In this document: positions 22,732 to 33,303 of the stretch, piece by piece
Numbering within the stretch: the first letter of the stretch is position 1
Layout of the letters: the number at the start of each line of letters is the position of its first letter
From: Phytophthora quininea
Taxonomy: Eukaryota; Oomycota; Peronosporomycetes; Peronosporales; Peronosporaceae
Length of the DNA stretch: 64,000 nt
Assembly: GCA_011947345.1 (NCBI GenBank)
Contig: JAAVTG010000848.1
Coordinates: 26,029-90,028 of the forward strand
Direction: 5' to 3'
Position numbers and translations under genes: made by a program
Notes under the pieces: model-generated
The model's database searches: none
Told to the model about the DNA's origin: nothing
The model's input: only the letters and a program-made list of their open reading frames with translations

Positions 22732-24830
22732 ATGCTCGCTGCCTCTGCGCGCGGGCCCCTGCCGCCTCTGCAGACCTCTCTGCTACCCGTCGTCGCCGTC
22801 CTAGCTGCGGTGTTCACCTATGTGCTGTCTAGAGTCAACGAAGTGGTGCCAGCGCCCTACATGGTCTCTCCCTCAGCCGAAATCCGCCTCGAACCGCAAC
22901 ATTTCCGCTAATTGGGCTCCCTTTCCAACATCAGGACGAGATTTTCCATGCCCCGCAAGCTCAAAAGTACTGCGACGGACACTTTGGTATATAATTTATT
23001 AAAACTGCGCTGCAACAGCACTCGCTGATGCTCTCCATGTTGTAGACGAATGGGACCCCAAGATCACCACTTTCCCGGGGCTCTACCTGGTGTCCACGCT
23101 GTACGCAAAGCTGGCGGGTCGACTTGGAGCAGCAGACTTTTGCTCACTGTCAGTGCTGCGAAGCGTGAACGTGCTGTTCACGCTGGGAAATGTGGTACTC
23201 TGCGTGCTGCTACGACGCCACGTGGCTCCGCAGGATCCTCACGGCCAGCTGCACGCACTGCGAGTGGCGCTCTTCCCGCCGCTGCTCTTCTTCGCGTTCT
23301 TGTACTACACGGACGCGGGCGCTACATTCTTTGTGCTGCTGATGCTGCTGCTGGCGGAGAAGGTGGACTTGAGGCAGTACCCACCGGCTAGAGGGAGCTT
23401 TGTGCTCAGTGCCGCGGTAAAGTATAGCAAATGTGGTTGCTGTAGTACTGCTAGCTTACTGATGTTCGGCATTTGTTCAGAGTGGCGCAGTCGCGGTGAT
23501 TTTCCGGCAAACCAACATCATTTGGGTTGTCTTCGTTGCGGGCACGGTCGTGGTCCGTTGTGCGGAGTTAGCACACGGAAAATTCATCTATGGGTAAGCA
23601 GGGACTGTGTCAATGCCGCTCCTATCGACTTGGTATTAACGCAATTTGTATGCATCAATAGATCATTCACAGAGGAGACGGGTGCCAATGGCACGATAGC
23701 TGTCTGGCATGGGTAAGGATTTCCTCCATTTCACGCTACAATTTTACGCACGATTAACGTTTTATATTCTTGCTGTTGCTCTCCGCAGCCCTGTACGAGT
23801 GTTTCTCAATTTCGTGTCGGTCGTGATATCCAACCTCCCCTCAATTCTCCAGATCGTCTGGCCGTTTGTCGTCGTTGTGGTCTGCTTTGCGGTCTTTTTA
23901 GTAGTAAATGGTGGGATCGTGGTTGGTAAGTGGGGGGCTCTCTGCTTGCTGGGTATTGGAGTTCAGTCTCTCACATAGATTTATAATTCGTAGGTGATAA
24001 ATCTAACCACGAAGTGATATTCCACGGCGCTCAAGTGCTGTACTTCATCGTGGTGGCAGCTACAGGCTTCGGGCTGAATCTTGCATCTCTCAGCAATCTG
24101 CACACGTTTTTGAGATCTGTTCGTGACACAAGCAGATCTTTTCGTGGTGTTTTGTGGATCCTGTTGGTGGTTGCAGCGACAATTGGCATCATTTGGCGCT
24201 TCAGTCCTGTCCACAAGTTCATGCTGGCAGACAACCGGCATTATACGTTTTACGTGTGGAGAAAGTTCTTCCTCAAGCACGAACTAGCCAAGTTCCTTCC
24301 TGCTCCATTGTATCTCTTTTTGGGTGGCGCTGCTGGACTGAGCTCGGTATTCCGTCATCACTATGCTGCAAGTGGTTTTGAATTATTAACGCTTAATGTT
24401 TTTGCTGCTTTTGCAGGGTGGAGACGTTCTCCGTTGTGGAAGTTGGTGTTTGCGCTTGCTGTGTGTCTGGTGCTCGCACCATCCCCACTTGTGGAGTATG
24501 CTTCTTGCTCTGTTACTTCTCTTGCTTTGGTGCAACTAACTTTGCGGATTGCTTAGGCCGCGGTATTATTGTGTTCCCTTCGTCATCCTCCATTTGAACA
24601 CTGGCCTCGTAAGTTACTTGTCCTACGTATTTGTTGCATTGTGCTAATGCGCGTGCTATTGGTTGCAGCAATCCGCCTTGAATTTGTGGATAACTGTAGC
24701 GGCTTATGTGGTTGCCAACGTAGTCACGGTGTTCGTCTTTTGCATCGTCCGTACACGTGGGTTGACGGCTCCACTGCTCGTTTCATGTGGTGAGGTCTTC
24801 CTGAATACGGCAAAAGATGGCGGTTTTTGA
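22732..24830 (+). CDS. ALG10: ALG10 alpha-1,2-glucosyltransferase
   Basis: Adds the third, terminal glucose from dolichyl-phosphate glucose to the lipid-linked oligosaccharide for N-glycosylation, in the ER membrane. Nine predicted exons join without any frame problem: 22732-22863, 22935-22986, 23046-23416, 23481-23593, 23662-23712, 23789-23925, 23994-24495, 24557-24608 and 24669-24830, about 523 residues. Family landmarks: PAPYMDEIFHAPQAQKYC with the DE pair of the GT-C active site, WDPKITTFPGLY, FRQTNIIWV, GDKSNHEV, LADNRHYTFYVWRK and the PRYY segment near the end. Many hydrophobic stretches indicate about ten to twelve membrane spans. A possible 70-nt intron inside exon 7 (24347-24416) was rejected because removing it breaks the frame. 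It shares a 5' region with the Tudor-like gene. Confidence 0.93.
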
Positions 24831-25295
24831 TCATAAAAAGAGTTTCCATCAATATCAACGACACTTACTAGACTAACTAACCCACACTGCAGAGCTAACC
24901 CAACCTATTTTTTTTTAAATGAAGAGAACATGACGCAACGACTCGCAGTTGCAAGAAATGATGCGTTCGACGACGTTTCGTTCGACCTTGATGACGTTCA
25001 AACCATTCAACCGCAGCCTCGTGATTGTGCGTCTGCCCGAGCTCAAGCATTAAAGCGTTGCACTCTGTGGCAGAACCACCGGAATCCCCATCACAAATTT
25101 CGCGCTAGTGGCTACATTTCTGATTTCGGCTTCGCAGCTGTATTCTCACCTCGTAGGTAGAGCTGCAGTTAGCCACGAAGCGCACAAACGCTAACAATCA
25201 ATTCATTCTTAAACTTGCCAACTAAGGATCACCGAATCTACTCCGGTTGAGTTCGTGACAGTAAATCTACTATTAAGCGAACAACGCCGTCAGCG
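24831..25295. other. Intergenic, left flank of the Gypsy relic
   Basis: Holds a single open frame of 76 codons (24930-25160) that resembles nothing known to me. A left LTR or primer-binding site would be expected here, but no matching repeat is found on the right side, so no LTR can be defined. Confidence 0.3.
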
Positions 25296-28200
25296 ATGGA
25301 TTTGGACACGCACGACGACCGCCCGCAACAACGCCAGCGCCCGAATCCAGCTGGAACACGATGGGACGTTCCGAGCAGCTACGCTCCTTCTCCGGCCGCT
25401 GCGGCACAAGGACAGCCCGCACCAGGACAGCAAGGGCCCGCGTCGCAAGCATCGTCGGCACAGGCAACCGTGACACCGGAAATGCTGGCGCAGTTGCTGC
25501 AGCACACGCTTCAGACGTCGTAGCAACAAACCACGCAAATGAACCAGCTGCTGGCTCAGACGGCATAGATTCAACAGCAAATCTTGCAGGCCCAGTCTCA
25601 CCCAAGGCTGGCATGAAAGAAATCGGACCCGTAGCGCTTCCAAGGCAACGACAGCGACGACCTGGAGCTTTGGGTCTTTAGTACCGAGCAGTGTTACTCC
25701 GAGTTCGAGGCCGAGATACACGAGTCCTCGTCGACGTTCTCGAATATGGTATTTGCTAATCTTGGCGTCGACGCCTAAGCATGGTACAGAGACGTCAAGA
25801 TCTCGCTTGGCCAAAGCCCTCTGACATGGCAGATCTTCAAGGAACGCCTTTGCGCTCGCTTTCGAGATAAGGACTTTAAGTTCAAGACGCTAACAAAACT
25901 GTACGAGCTAAGGACTATCAAGTCCCAGCAGGAGTACGCGTCGCGCTTCCTACACCTACTCTCGCAAGTGGACACTGAGCTCCCGGAAGTCGTAAAACGT
26001 TGGTTCTTCCAACAAAAGTGGCGACCGGACACGAGTGCGTACATCTCACGCAATGTGCCAGAAACTTTGGACCAAGCTATCGAGATATCGCAGCGTTTCG
26101 AAGACGCAAAGTACGCACCTACGCGGCATCCTGGAAAGGAGCAAACCAAGTCGGCCACCAGAGCTAACAACGGTGGCAACAACGGTGGCAACAAGACTGC
26201 ACGTGATGCCGATAATGGCGGCTGTTCAACTAAGTTCTGCGGTTACTGCAAGTAGAAGAACCACACGGAATACGTCTGTCGCAAAAAGGCCCGCAACGTC
26301 ACCGCCGCATCCGATTCTGGCTCGTCAAAGAATGGCCAGGCTCGGTAGAGTAACAACCTACCGAGTGATCACCTGTATGGGGACTCTGGCAATATGTCTC
26401 CTGCAGTGCCGGAGTCTGCTGATACGGCTAAGATACAACCCAGTGAGCGGTTGGCCTACCAGACAGACAAATTATACTGCTACTTAGCCCATGCGGCTCG
26501 GATTGGCTCTCGCCAAATTCAGTGCTTCATCGATAGCGGTTAGTCTTTCAACGCCGTCTCGCCGTCTCTCGCGAATAAACTGGGCCTCGACGTGCGAGTG
26601 TGCTCCGAACCATTGAAGGTGAGGATTGGTAACAACAAACGCATCCAAATACCGCGCCGAGAAGCTACCATGACATTGGCTATGGACGGATTTTCGGTTT
26701 ACGACTCACAGGTTTTCGTTATGCCGATCCCAGAAGAAAACGATGTGTTGCTAGGCTGGCCGTGGCTGGAAGAAGTGAATCCTGACATAAATTGGACCAA
26801 GCGATCGATCACTTTCCGCGGAAACGACCAGTCGTCAATTTCCTTCCGACAGTTTGTGCGCCATGCTCCAGCACGACGGCCAGGTGGGTGTCGACGCAAG
26901 CTCAGCTCTAGGGGCTCAGCTTAAGGGCCTCACGCGACGGAGACGCAGTTCAGCGGTTCTATATGCACGAAGACTACACCTCCGCACACGGACCACCTCG
27001 GGTTGTGTCTGCGAAGTGGCTGAAGAAGTTATTGCGCGCGCCGGATAACGAATTTTGCTTCATGATCCAGCTCGACGATGGTGCAAAAACAGACCGACAA
27101 ATGACCTAAGACTGGGACGCGCTGAACGGACATCCAGCTGAACACCTGCTACTCAAGTACAAGGACGTGGAGTTTAGAGCTCATCTTCCTGCTGCTCCAC
27201 CCACACGCGAGAACGACATTAAGGCAGAAATCGAGTTAGATGACGACGTGCTTGTCGCGAGAAAGCAATTCCGCCTCAGTGAAGGCATGAAGACCGCGAT
27301 CCGCGAGTGGACAAAGGAAATGCTGGAGGCTGGCATTATTTGTCGCTCGAAGTCTCCATACTCAGCACCTAGCTTTTGTGTCAAAAAGGCAATTGGCTGG
27401 CACATCGTGCACGATTTTCGAGGAATAAATGCCAAGATCAAGCTACCTGCGACACCAGAACCGCGCAAGGAGGATATAGTTGACGCAATGCGGAACGGCA
27501 AAATATTCTCTGCTATGGATCCCCTTCGGGGCTTCTTTCAGGTTCGGCTGCGCGAGCAAGATGTTCCGTACACGGCCTTTTCTACGCCTGACCGCCTCTT
27601 CGAGTATTTGGTGACCCCAATGGGTCTGTCGTGCAGTCCTGCAGCTTTCAACCGTCTGATACAAAGTGTCTTCGCGGATCAAGGCAGCTTCTGCGAGGCG
27701 TATTTTGACGATTTGTTTGTGTTCACGCCGTCCGAAGATGTTGACGAACACTTAGCGGCGTTAGAACAAGTCCCGGAACGATTCAAGAGCGAGCAGCTGT
27801 ACGCCAAGCTCTCAAAGTGCACATTTTGCGCTAGAGAGATACCCTGTCTTGGTGATTTTATCGGCGCTAACGGCATTCGTATGGACCCCGATAAGATCCC
27901 ACCCATGAAGGACTGACCACTTCCCCAAACGAAGCACGACCTGCAATCGTTTTTAGGCACGTGGGTCTACGTTTTGAAGTTTTTCTCCAGTTTCGCGGAG
28001 CTGACATCGCCCGTTAACCGAATTGGTGAAAGGCAGATCGCGAAATGAACGTCTCGAGTTTGATGAACAACAGCAAGTTTGCTTCGACAACTTAAAGAGA
28101 GATTTTCCAGTCCACCAGTTCTCGCACACCCCGATTTCGCTCGACAATTCTGTATGAAAATGGACGCGTCCGACTTTACTGTTGGAGGGTATTTGTACCA

Positions 28201-28325
28201 ACTTGGTGACGATGGCCAAGAACAGGTACTAATGGATTGTGGTCTCTGCTCAAGAGAGCTGGAGCTGTCGTTCCGCCGTTAGCAATACATCCTAGACAAA
28301 CCGACATCGTGTGAAGAGACGTCGC
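25296..28325 (+). mobile_element. Ty3/Gypsy retrotransposon relic (gag, protease, RT, partial RNase H)
   Basis: Reads gag to protease in one frame from 25296 to about 26924: gag core LYELRTIKSQQEYASRFL and VPETLDQAIEISQRFED, a remnant zinc knuckle CGYCK, then protease CFIDSG and VLLGWPWL. The reverse transcriptase follows in another frame (27167-27916): AGIICRSKSPYSAP, VHDFRGINAK, GFFQVRLREQD, TPMGLSCSPAAFNRL and the catalytic YFDDLFVF, in place of the usual YLDD. RNase H starts as CMKMDASDFTVGGYLYQ and stops near QYILDKP at about 28300. Integrase and LTRs are absent. The gag-protease frame has eight in-frame stops (25521, 25566, 25614, 25632, 25776, 26253, 26346, 26541) but no indel. A further TAA is at about 27108. 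It cannot move on its own. Confidence 0.85.
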
Positions 28326-28327
28326 TG

Positions 28328-29179
28328 GTGTATGAGCTGTTCCATATCGACAAGTTTGAGACCAGTACGAGACGATTCGCCGACGAAATCTCCACTGACG
28401 GAAAGAGTATTAGTATCACGCTAAAAAAACGTGATAGTGCTCACCTGGCTCCGCAGCTCTCTGTTTTCGATGAGCTGTGGGGGCTTGACACCGGCCGTCG
28501 AGATCTCTTCGTCGCCATAAACACGCAAGGGGAGACGATGTCATGTTCTGGTCGTGAGTTCTACGAAGACGCCCGCTCAGCAAGCAATAAAACCATAAAA
28601 GGCTGGATCGGCGGCAATTCAGAGGTGGCAAGTTCGTTTGCAGCCATGCCAACACGGAAGACTGCGTCTCTCAAATCTCGCAAGACGTACGTGGAATACG
28701 TCACTCCTAAGCTGGATCTGCTGCTCGGGTTCGAGCGATGCAAACCGTTCCGCAAACTACGCTTCCGACGATACATCTTTGCCAAGAAGAAACTCCGGGC
28801 GCTTTGTTTGCAGCTGATGGCACGTGCTGGTGGAAGGACGTTGGTCGGGTTTGGCGACTGGAGCAACATCGACCTCTGCGGCCGCATCAAACGCCACCCC
28901 AAAGGCCCCGTCCAGACCTTCGAGGCAGAGCTGAAGCACTACTGCAGGGTTGAATCCATCGACGAGTTCAGAACCAGCAAACTCCATGCTGACTGCCACA
29001 CCGAGCTCAACAAGCAATTCTCTCTGCAACGTTGCCGTGATGGCAGGACGCAGACTCGCAAAGCTTGTAGTGAACTCCATTGTCCGAACAATGACTGTTT
29101 TGGTACTACTGTGAACCGCGACGACAATGCGTCTCGAAACATGCTACTTTTCCTGCAGTACAAGCTGCAAGGTCTCTGA
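28328..29179 (+). pseudogene. Fanzor (eukaryotic TnpB-like) RuvC nuclease, 5'-truncated
   Basis: An open frame of 283 codons with no ATG at its beginning; the first in-frame ATG is at 28538. It matches the Fanzor family, RNA-guided DNA nucleases related to bacterial TnpB and Cas12. Order: FADEISTDGKSISITL; RuvC-I with GLDTGRRDLFVAI (Asp at residue 54, about 28487); CSGREFYEDA; FRKLRFRRYIFAKKKLRAL; TLVGFGDWS; GPVQTFEAEL; DEFRTSKLHADCHTEL; a zinc-ribbon region KACSELHCPNNDC (Cys 247, 252, 257); and RuvC-III TVNRDDNASRNML (Asp 265). The first zinc-ribbon Cys position reads His. The N-terminal wedge/REC-like part is missing because the frame joins Gypsy RNase H sequence just upstream. The stop at 29177 (TGA) is followed in frame by PIAFCRGT and TAG, which looks like the normal family tail, so the TGA probably came from CGA. 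It is likely dead as a protein unless an upstream exon exists. Confidence 0.8.
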
Positions 29180-29345
29180 CCGATCGCGTTCTGTCGCGGG
29201 ACGTAGCTAAACCTCAAGTGTCCTGTGTATGCCTGCGGGTTGCATCAGGATAGCCGGTGGTCTCCGGCATTAACGTGCTCGTGCTGTAGGAAGAGAGTAG
29301 CTACTAGCACGTCCCGGATAGCGGGGGTAAAGAGGTTAAAGCACG
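29180..29345 (+). ncRNA. Candidate guide-RNA scaffold region 3' of the Fanzor frame
   Basis: TnpB and Fanzor guide RNAs overlap the 3' end of the nuclease gene and run to the transposon edge, so this is where a scaffold should be. Three self-complementary stems lie in 29253-29325: GCCGG 29253-29257 with CCGGC 29264-29268; CGTGCT-GTAG 29280-29289 with CTAC-T-AGCACG 29301-29311 (ten pairs, one bulged T); and CCCG 29313-29316 with CGGG 29322-29325. An alternative pairing, ACGTGCT 29273-29279 with AGCACGT 29306-29312, competes with the second. The word GGATAGC occurs twice (29249 and 29316). No fold energy was computed and no expression is known. The right element boundary is not determined. Confidence 0.35.
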
Positions 29346-29757
29346 CAGCTTGGGGCCTTGTGCCAGAGGTGGGTCGCCAACCAGTCGAGAACCTCCGTCT
29401 CACAGCCTTGCTGACAAGCTTCGATCATTGCTTCGTCACGAGGCCACAGCCCCAAGAATCCACTTACCCGGTCTTCAAATACGCCAACTCGAACCGATCG
29501 GAACGGTGCAAGGTATTAAACAGGGAGCGGGCGGCAGTAGCTGGAGGGACGGCTGGTGTCGGCTCGAAGAACGGCTTTCGGATGCCCGAGTATGGGTCGC
29601 AAGGATGCTTGGAAGTGCCGCACTTCATGTTGAGCGCGGAAATCGAGGAATGGCACAAGGGAGAACGATCAACGACGATAAAGGTTGTAACAGCACACAG
29701 GTCCGGATCTGAGGACAGGCTATCAGTTATTTTGCGGACTCACTTCCTGGATGGAAA
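29346..29757. other. Intergenic between Fanzor relic and P450 cluster
   Basis: About 410 bp. An open frame crosses it and runs into the antisense of the first P450 gene, but it begins with GTG and has no recognisable domain. Holds the 3' end of the first P450 transcript and possibly the right edge of the Fanzor element. Confidence 0.3.
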
Positions 29758-31371
29758 TTACGACGCAGCACCAGCTAATTTCTTGGGGACGGCTGCTGTC
29801 TCCACTGCCGCCAACACGTCTCCCTTCACGGGCAATGACAAGGATGGATAGTACCCGATTTCAAACGGATCTCGCGTCACTCGAAGAGAGACCTTGGAGA
29901 GAATAGTAGCCAGCGCAACTTTCAACTCGAGCATTGCCAACTTCGCACCAAGACACGATCGAGGTCCGGCGAGAAACACCAGAAACTTGTACGGCGAAAT
30001 GATTCGCAACTTGCCTGTTTGAGAGTCGACCCAACGTTCGGGTTTAAAAGTTGCTGCGTCCTCGCCCCAGATTGACTGCAAGCGCGCAACAGAATACGTT
30101 GGGATCACCACGCGTGTTCCTGTTGGGAGGAAGGTGCCGTCGCTGAGTAGAACATCTTGAGTCGCGGTTCGACCGATAAGTGGGGCTACCGGGTTCAAGC
30201 GCAAGCTTTCTTTGATGGCGGCTTCCAAGTAAACAAGCTGCTGGACGTCGTTCATGCTGGGCGGCTCGCTGTCCTTGGCAAAAAGCTGCGGCAGCTTTGC
30301 GAATAGCTCCTCTCGAATCTTCTCCTCCACGTGGGGATAGCGATTCATCATGATGATGAACCACTGCAAGCTTTGCGACGTCGTTCCTCGACCGGCAGCT
30401 GTGAAGTTGAAGGCCATATCGCGAATCAGCTTCGGGGTGGTCTCCACTCGACAGGTAGCCCCTGTGCTGTTATCACGGTCACGATACTCGTTGTCCTCTT
30501 TGGCCAGAAAGAGCGAGATCAAGTCCGGGAGGTGATGTGGATTTGCTGTGGACTTGGATGCCATCGACTGCGAGATCACTTGGTAAATGATCCCGTCCAC
30601 GCGGTTCATGTCCACCTTCAACTGCTTTTCGTAGCCCAAGTTCAAGGCACGCTTGAGTCTCCACAGGCTCATTGGTTGCTGAATGCGTCGGTGGATGGCG
30701 ATCGGGAGACGAGTGAACGCTTTGAAGAACTCGGCGTGCTCTTCACTAGACAGCGAATTCAGGTCGACGCCAAAGCCGACACGAGTGAACACGTTGGTTG
30801 CATACCAGTCCATGGTGTACTTCAAGTTGACGGGGTTCTGGCTGTCGGTGCAGTGGTCTAGCAAGGTCGTACAGAGCACTGCAGCTTGCTCTCGCACCAC
30901 TTGTTCCATACCGTCCTTCATCATGCTCAGCGAGAAGAGATGACTAGCAGTTTTGCGTTGGTGAATCCACTGCACTCCATCCGCCGCGAAGATGCCGTCG
31001 CCAAACACATCACTGACCAGAGCTGCGCTGCGCTTGCCAAAGTGATCGAACTTTCGATGCAGAACGTCTTCGAAAGCGCTCACATTAGTGAGCACCACAC
31101 TTGTCGGCCGCCCAAGTGCACTCAACACCCACGGACGGCCTTCACATCGTCGACACTCCTCCAGCATCCAGTCGTGAATGTCGTGCCGGTGGGCGAACAT
31201 GAGGTCCAAGGTGTTGCCGAGCACAGGGAGCGTTGATGAAGGACGAGCCAACTTGGCCAAAGCTCGCTCTTGCTTCCTTGACGACAGCGTCAGCGTCAGC
31301 CACCCCACAACCAAAGCCAGCAGTAGAGCGCCCAGCGAAGCAGCCGATGGAAAAGCAAACTCGCTCCACAT
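29758..31371 (-). CDS. Cytochrome P450, copy 1
   Basis: Heme monooxygenase of 537 residues, intronless and intact. The ATG at 31371 starts MWSEFAFPSAASLGALLLAL, a membrane anchor that would tether it to the ER; the open frame extends 21 codons upstream but without ATG. Helix-I oxygen motif AGRGTTSQ, ExxR within IKESLRLNP, PERF-like FKPERWV and the heme loop FLAGPRSCLG are all present. The style (long K-helix region, VARLQSIWGEDAATF) is like CYP4/CYP86-clan fatty acid omega-hydroxylases as found in oomycetes, but the substrate is not known. Transcribed away from copies 2-4 with 309 bp between it and copy 2. Its Gly in AGRGTT replaces the acidic residue usual in AG(G/R)(D/E)TT. Confidence 0.93.
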   Translation of the reverse strand: MWSEFAFPSAASLGALLLALVVGWLTLTLSSRKQERALAKLARPSSTLPVLGNTLDLMFAHRHDIHDWMLEECRRCEGRPWVLSALGRPTSVVLTNVSAFEDVLHRKFDHFGKRSAALVSDVFGDGIFAADGVQWIHQRKTASHLFSLSMMKDGMEQVVREQAAVLCTTLLDHCTDSQNPVNLKYTMDWYATNVFTRVGFGVDLNSLSSEEHAEFFKAFTRLPIAIHRRIQQPMSLWRLKRALNLGYEKQLKVDMNRVDGIIYQVISQSMASKSTANPHHLPDLISLFLAKEDNEYRDRDNSTGATCRVETTPKLIRDMAFNFTAAGRGTTSQSLQWFIIMMNRYPHVEEKIREELFAKLPQLFAKDSEPPSMNDVQQLVYLEAAIKESLRLNPVAPLIGRTATQDVLLSDGTFLPTGTRVVIPTYSVARLQSIWGEDAATFKPERWVDSQTGKLRIISPYKFLVFLAGPRSCLGAKLAMLELKVALATILSKVSLRVTRDPFEIGYYPSLSLPVKGDVLAAVETAAVPKKLAGAAS

Positions 31372-31680
31372 TTCCAAGTCGAAGAAATCGCTCTTGTTCG
31401 CCTCCCAGCGAAAGCGAAAATGAGCTCCTGGCACCCGTCCGCTGGCAATGTACTATCCCAGCCTTCCATGCCGCCAGCAACCGTTCGAACACTAAAGCAG
31501 AGATGGTCATACTGCTCTCCATTTTCCTCAAGAAGGAATGGCATACCCGCCTAAGGCATTTTCTCGACCAGCTCCATGGAGCCGATCTGCTGGTCGTCCA
31601 CTTGTCGACGCTGCCCACAGACGCACAAGTGGTCAGCTAGTCATCTCTTGCATCCCATTGAGCATTTCTCGACTTGGAAC
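31372..31680. promoter_or_regulatory. Divergent promoter between P450 copies 1 and 2
   Basis: 309-bp space between two divergent P450 starts. Shared control of the paralogues is possible but not shown. No known element was recognised. Confidence 0.4.
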
Positions 31681-33211
31681 ATGATCCCCATCGCCATCGC
31701 GGTATCGCTGGTCGCCAGCGCCTTCGCATACTTTACGACTCCGAATGAACAAGACCGCGCTGTTCAAAAGCTACCGACGCCGCGGAGTACTCTGCCCGTG
31801 ATCAAGAACTCGTTGGACCTGGCAGTGAAGCACCGAGCTCGGATCTACGACTGGATTCTGGAGCAGTGTCGAGAGCACGGCGGCCAGCCGTGGAGAGTTC
31901 GCATGCTAGGCCGGCCACCTGCAGTCATTATCAGTAGTCCGGAAGCTATGGAGGACGTCCTCAAGACGCAGTTCGAGGTGTTCGTCAAGGGTCCTGCAGT
32001 GGGGACGATTTCCCACGACCTGCTGGGGGATGGCATCTTTGTCGTTGACGGTGCTCTTTGGAAGCACCAACGCAAAGCTGCAAGCCACTTCTTCTCCATG
32101 AACAAGATCCGAGACGCCATGGAGCACGTGGTGCGAGACCACAGCGTTCTGCTGGTGACCAAGCTCCGACAAGCTTCAGAGCTGGGTGAGACCATCAATA
32201 TCAAGAGGATGCTCGACTTTTTCACCTTGGACGTCTTCACTAAGATCGGATTTGGCGTGGAGCTAACTGGGTTGCAGACGGGAGGCAACTCGGACTTCAT
32301 GGAGGCCTTTGAACGAGCGTCTCGACGGATCATGGAGCGGTTCCAGCAGCCAATGTGCATCTGGAAGGTAGCTCGGTGGCTGAACGTCGGTGCTGAAAGG
32401 CAAATGAACCGCGACCTGGAGCTGATCAACGGCGTTGTGTACGATGTCATCAACCGCAATTTGGAGAAGCGGAACCAAGGGAGTCTGGTCCTGAGAAGGA
32501 CCTCATCTCGCTGTTCCTGGACAAGGCCAATGTCGAGTACTGCGACGACGACCACATCGAGATGACTCCAAAGATGTTGCTGGATATGTCGATGGTGTTT
32601 CTCTTTGCCGGGCGCGACTCGACGTCGTTGACCATGACCTGGTTCATCATCGAAATGAACCGCCACCCGGAAGTGTTGAGCCGTGTACGTAGCGAGCTGG
32701 CTGACAAACTGCCGAGGCTTGGTCTGGATGATGCAGAGACGCCCAGCATGGAGGAAATTGACGGTCTCCTCTACTTGGAAGCTGCGATTCGCGAGTGTCT
32801 TCGACTGAACCCCGTCGCGCCTGCCACGCAGCGAATCGCAACGCAAGACTCGACGCTCTACAACGGCACGCTCATCAAGGCCGGCACGAGGATCATCCTG
32901 CCGCACTACGCTATGGGGCACCTTGAGACCGTGTGGGGTCCCGACGCTGAGGACTTCAACCCCGATCGCTGGATCGACCGAGCCACTGGGAAGGTCATCC
33001 ACGTCTCGCCGTACAAGTTCACTGCCTTCCTCGCAGGCCCTCGGATGTGTCTGGGCATGCGGTTCGCTCTTGCGGAGATAAAGATCACCCTCGCCACGGT
33101 CTTGAGCAAGTTCGACATCCAGACGATAAAAACCCGAGCGAGTTCACGTACGTGCCGTCCATGACTCTGCAGGTGAAAGGCCCGGTGGATGTCGCCGTCG
33201 CTAGGGTGTAG
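31681..33211 (+). CDS. Cytochrome P450, copy 2 (two apparent frameshifts)
   Basis: Paralogue of copies 1, 3 and 4, about 510 residues once two single-base losses are restored. The start MIPIAIAVSLVASAFAYF is a membrane anchor. Motifs: AGRDSTSL in helix I, ExxR in IRECLRLNP, FNPDRWID, heme loop FLAGPRMCLG. Frame breaks: near 32485-32488, where NQGSL must pass to PEKDLISLF, and in the A5 run at 33128-33132, after which the correct ending SEFTYVPSMTLQVKGPV reaches the TAG at 33209-33211. Because neighbours are intact and one break lies in a homopolymer, I think the gene is functional and the consensus wrong, but a young pseudogene is not excluded. Confidence 0.85.
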
Positions 33212-33303
33212 GAAGACAGCCATCCCGTAAACTTCACAATCAATTCAGCATGCGATGGTCAAACAGTCATTCTCACTCTGGACACTTCGCGGAGGAAACG
33301 ACG

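Noticed and set aside
24347..24416. Possible 70-bp intron in ALG10 (GT...TTTTGCAG)
   Set aside because: Removing 70 bp shifts the frame, while read-through keeps the correct frame on both sides.
25296..26924. Stop-codon reassignment (TAG/TAA as Gln) suggested by the Gypsy frame
   Set aside because: Host genes in the window use TAA, TAG and TGA as ordinary stops, so mutation of CAG/CAA/CGA is simpler.
29225..29851. 208-codon plus-strand open frame
   Set aside because: Starts with GTG, crosses the hairpin region and the antisense of P450 copy 1, and has no recognisable motif.
31845..33002. 385-codon minus-strand open frame
   Set aside because: Lies antisense to P450 copy 2; GC-rich codon structure of the real gene creates it, and it has no domain.
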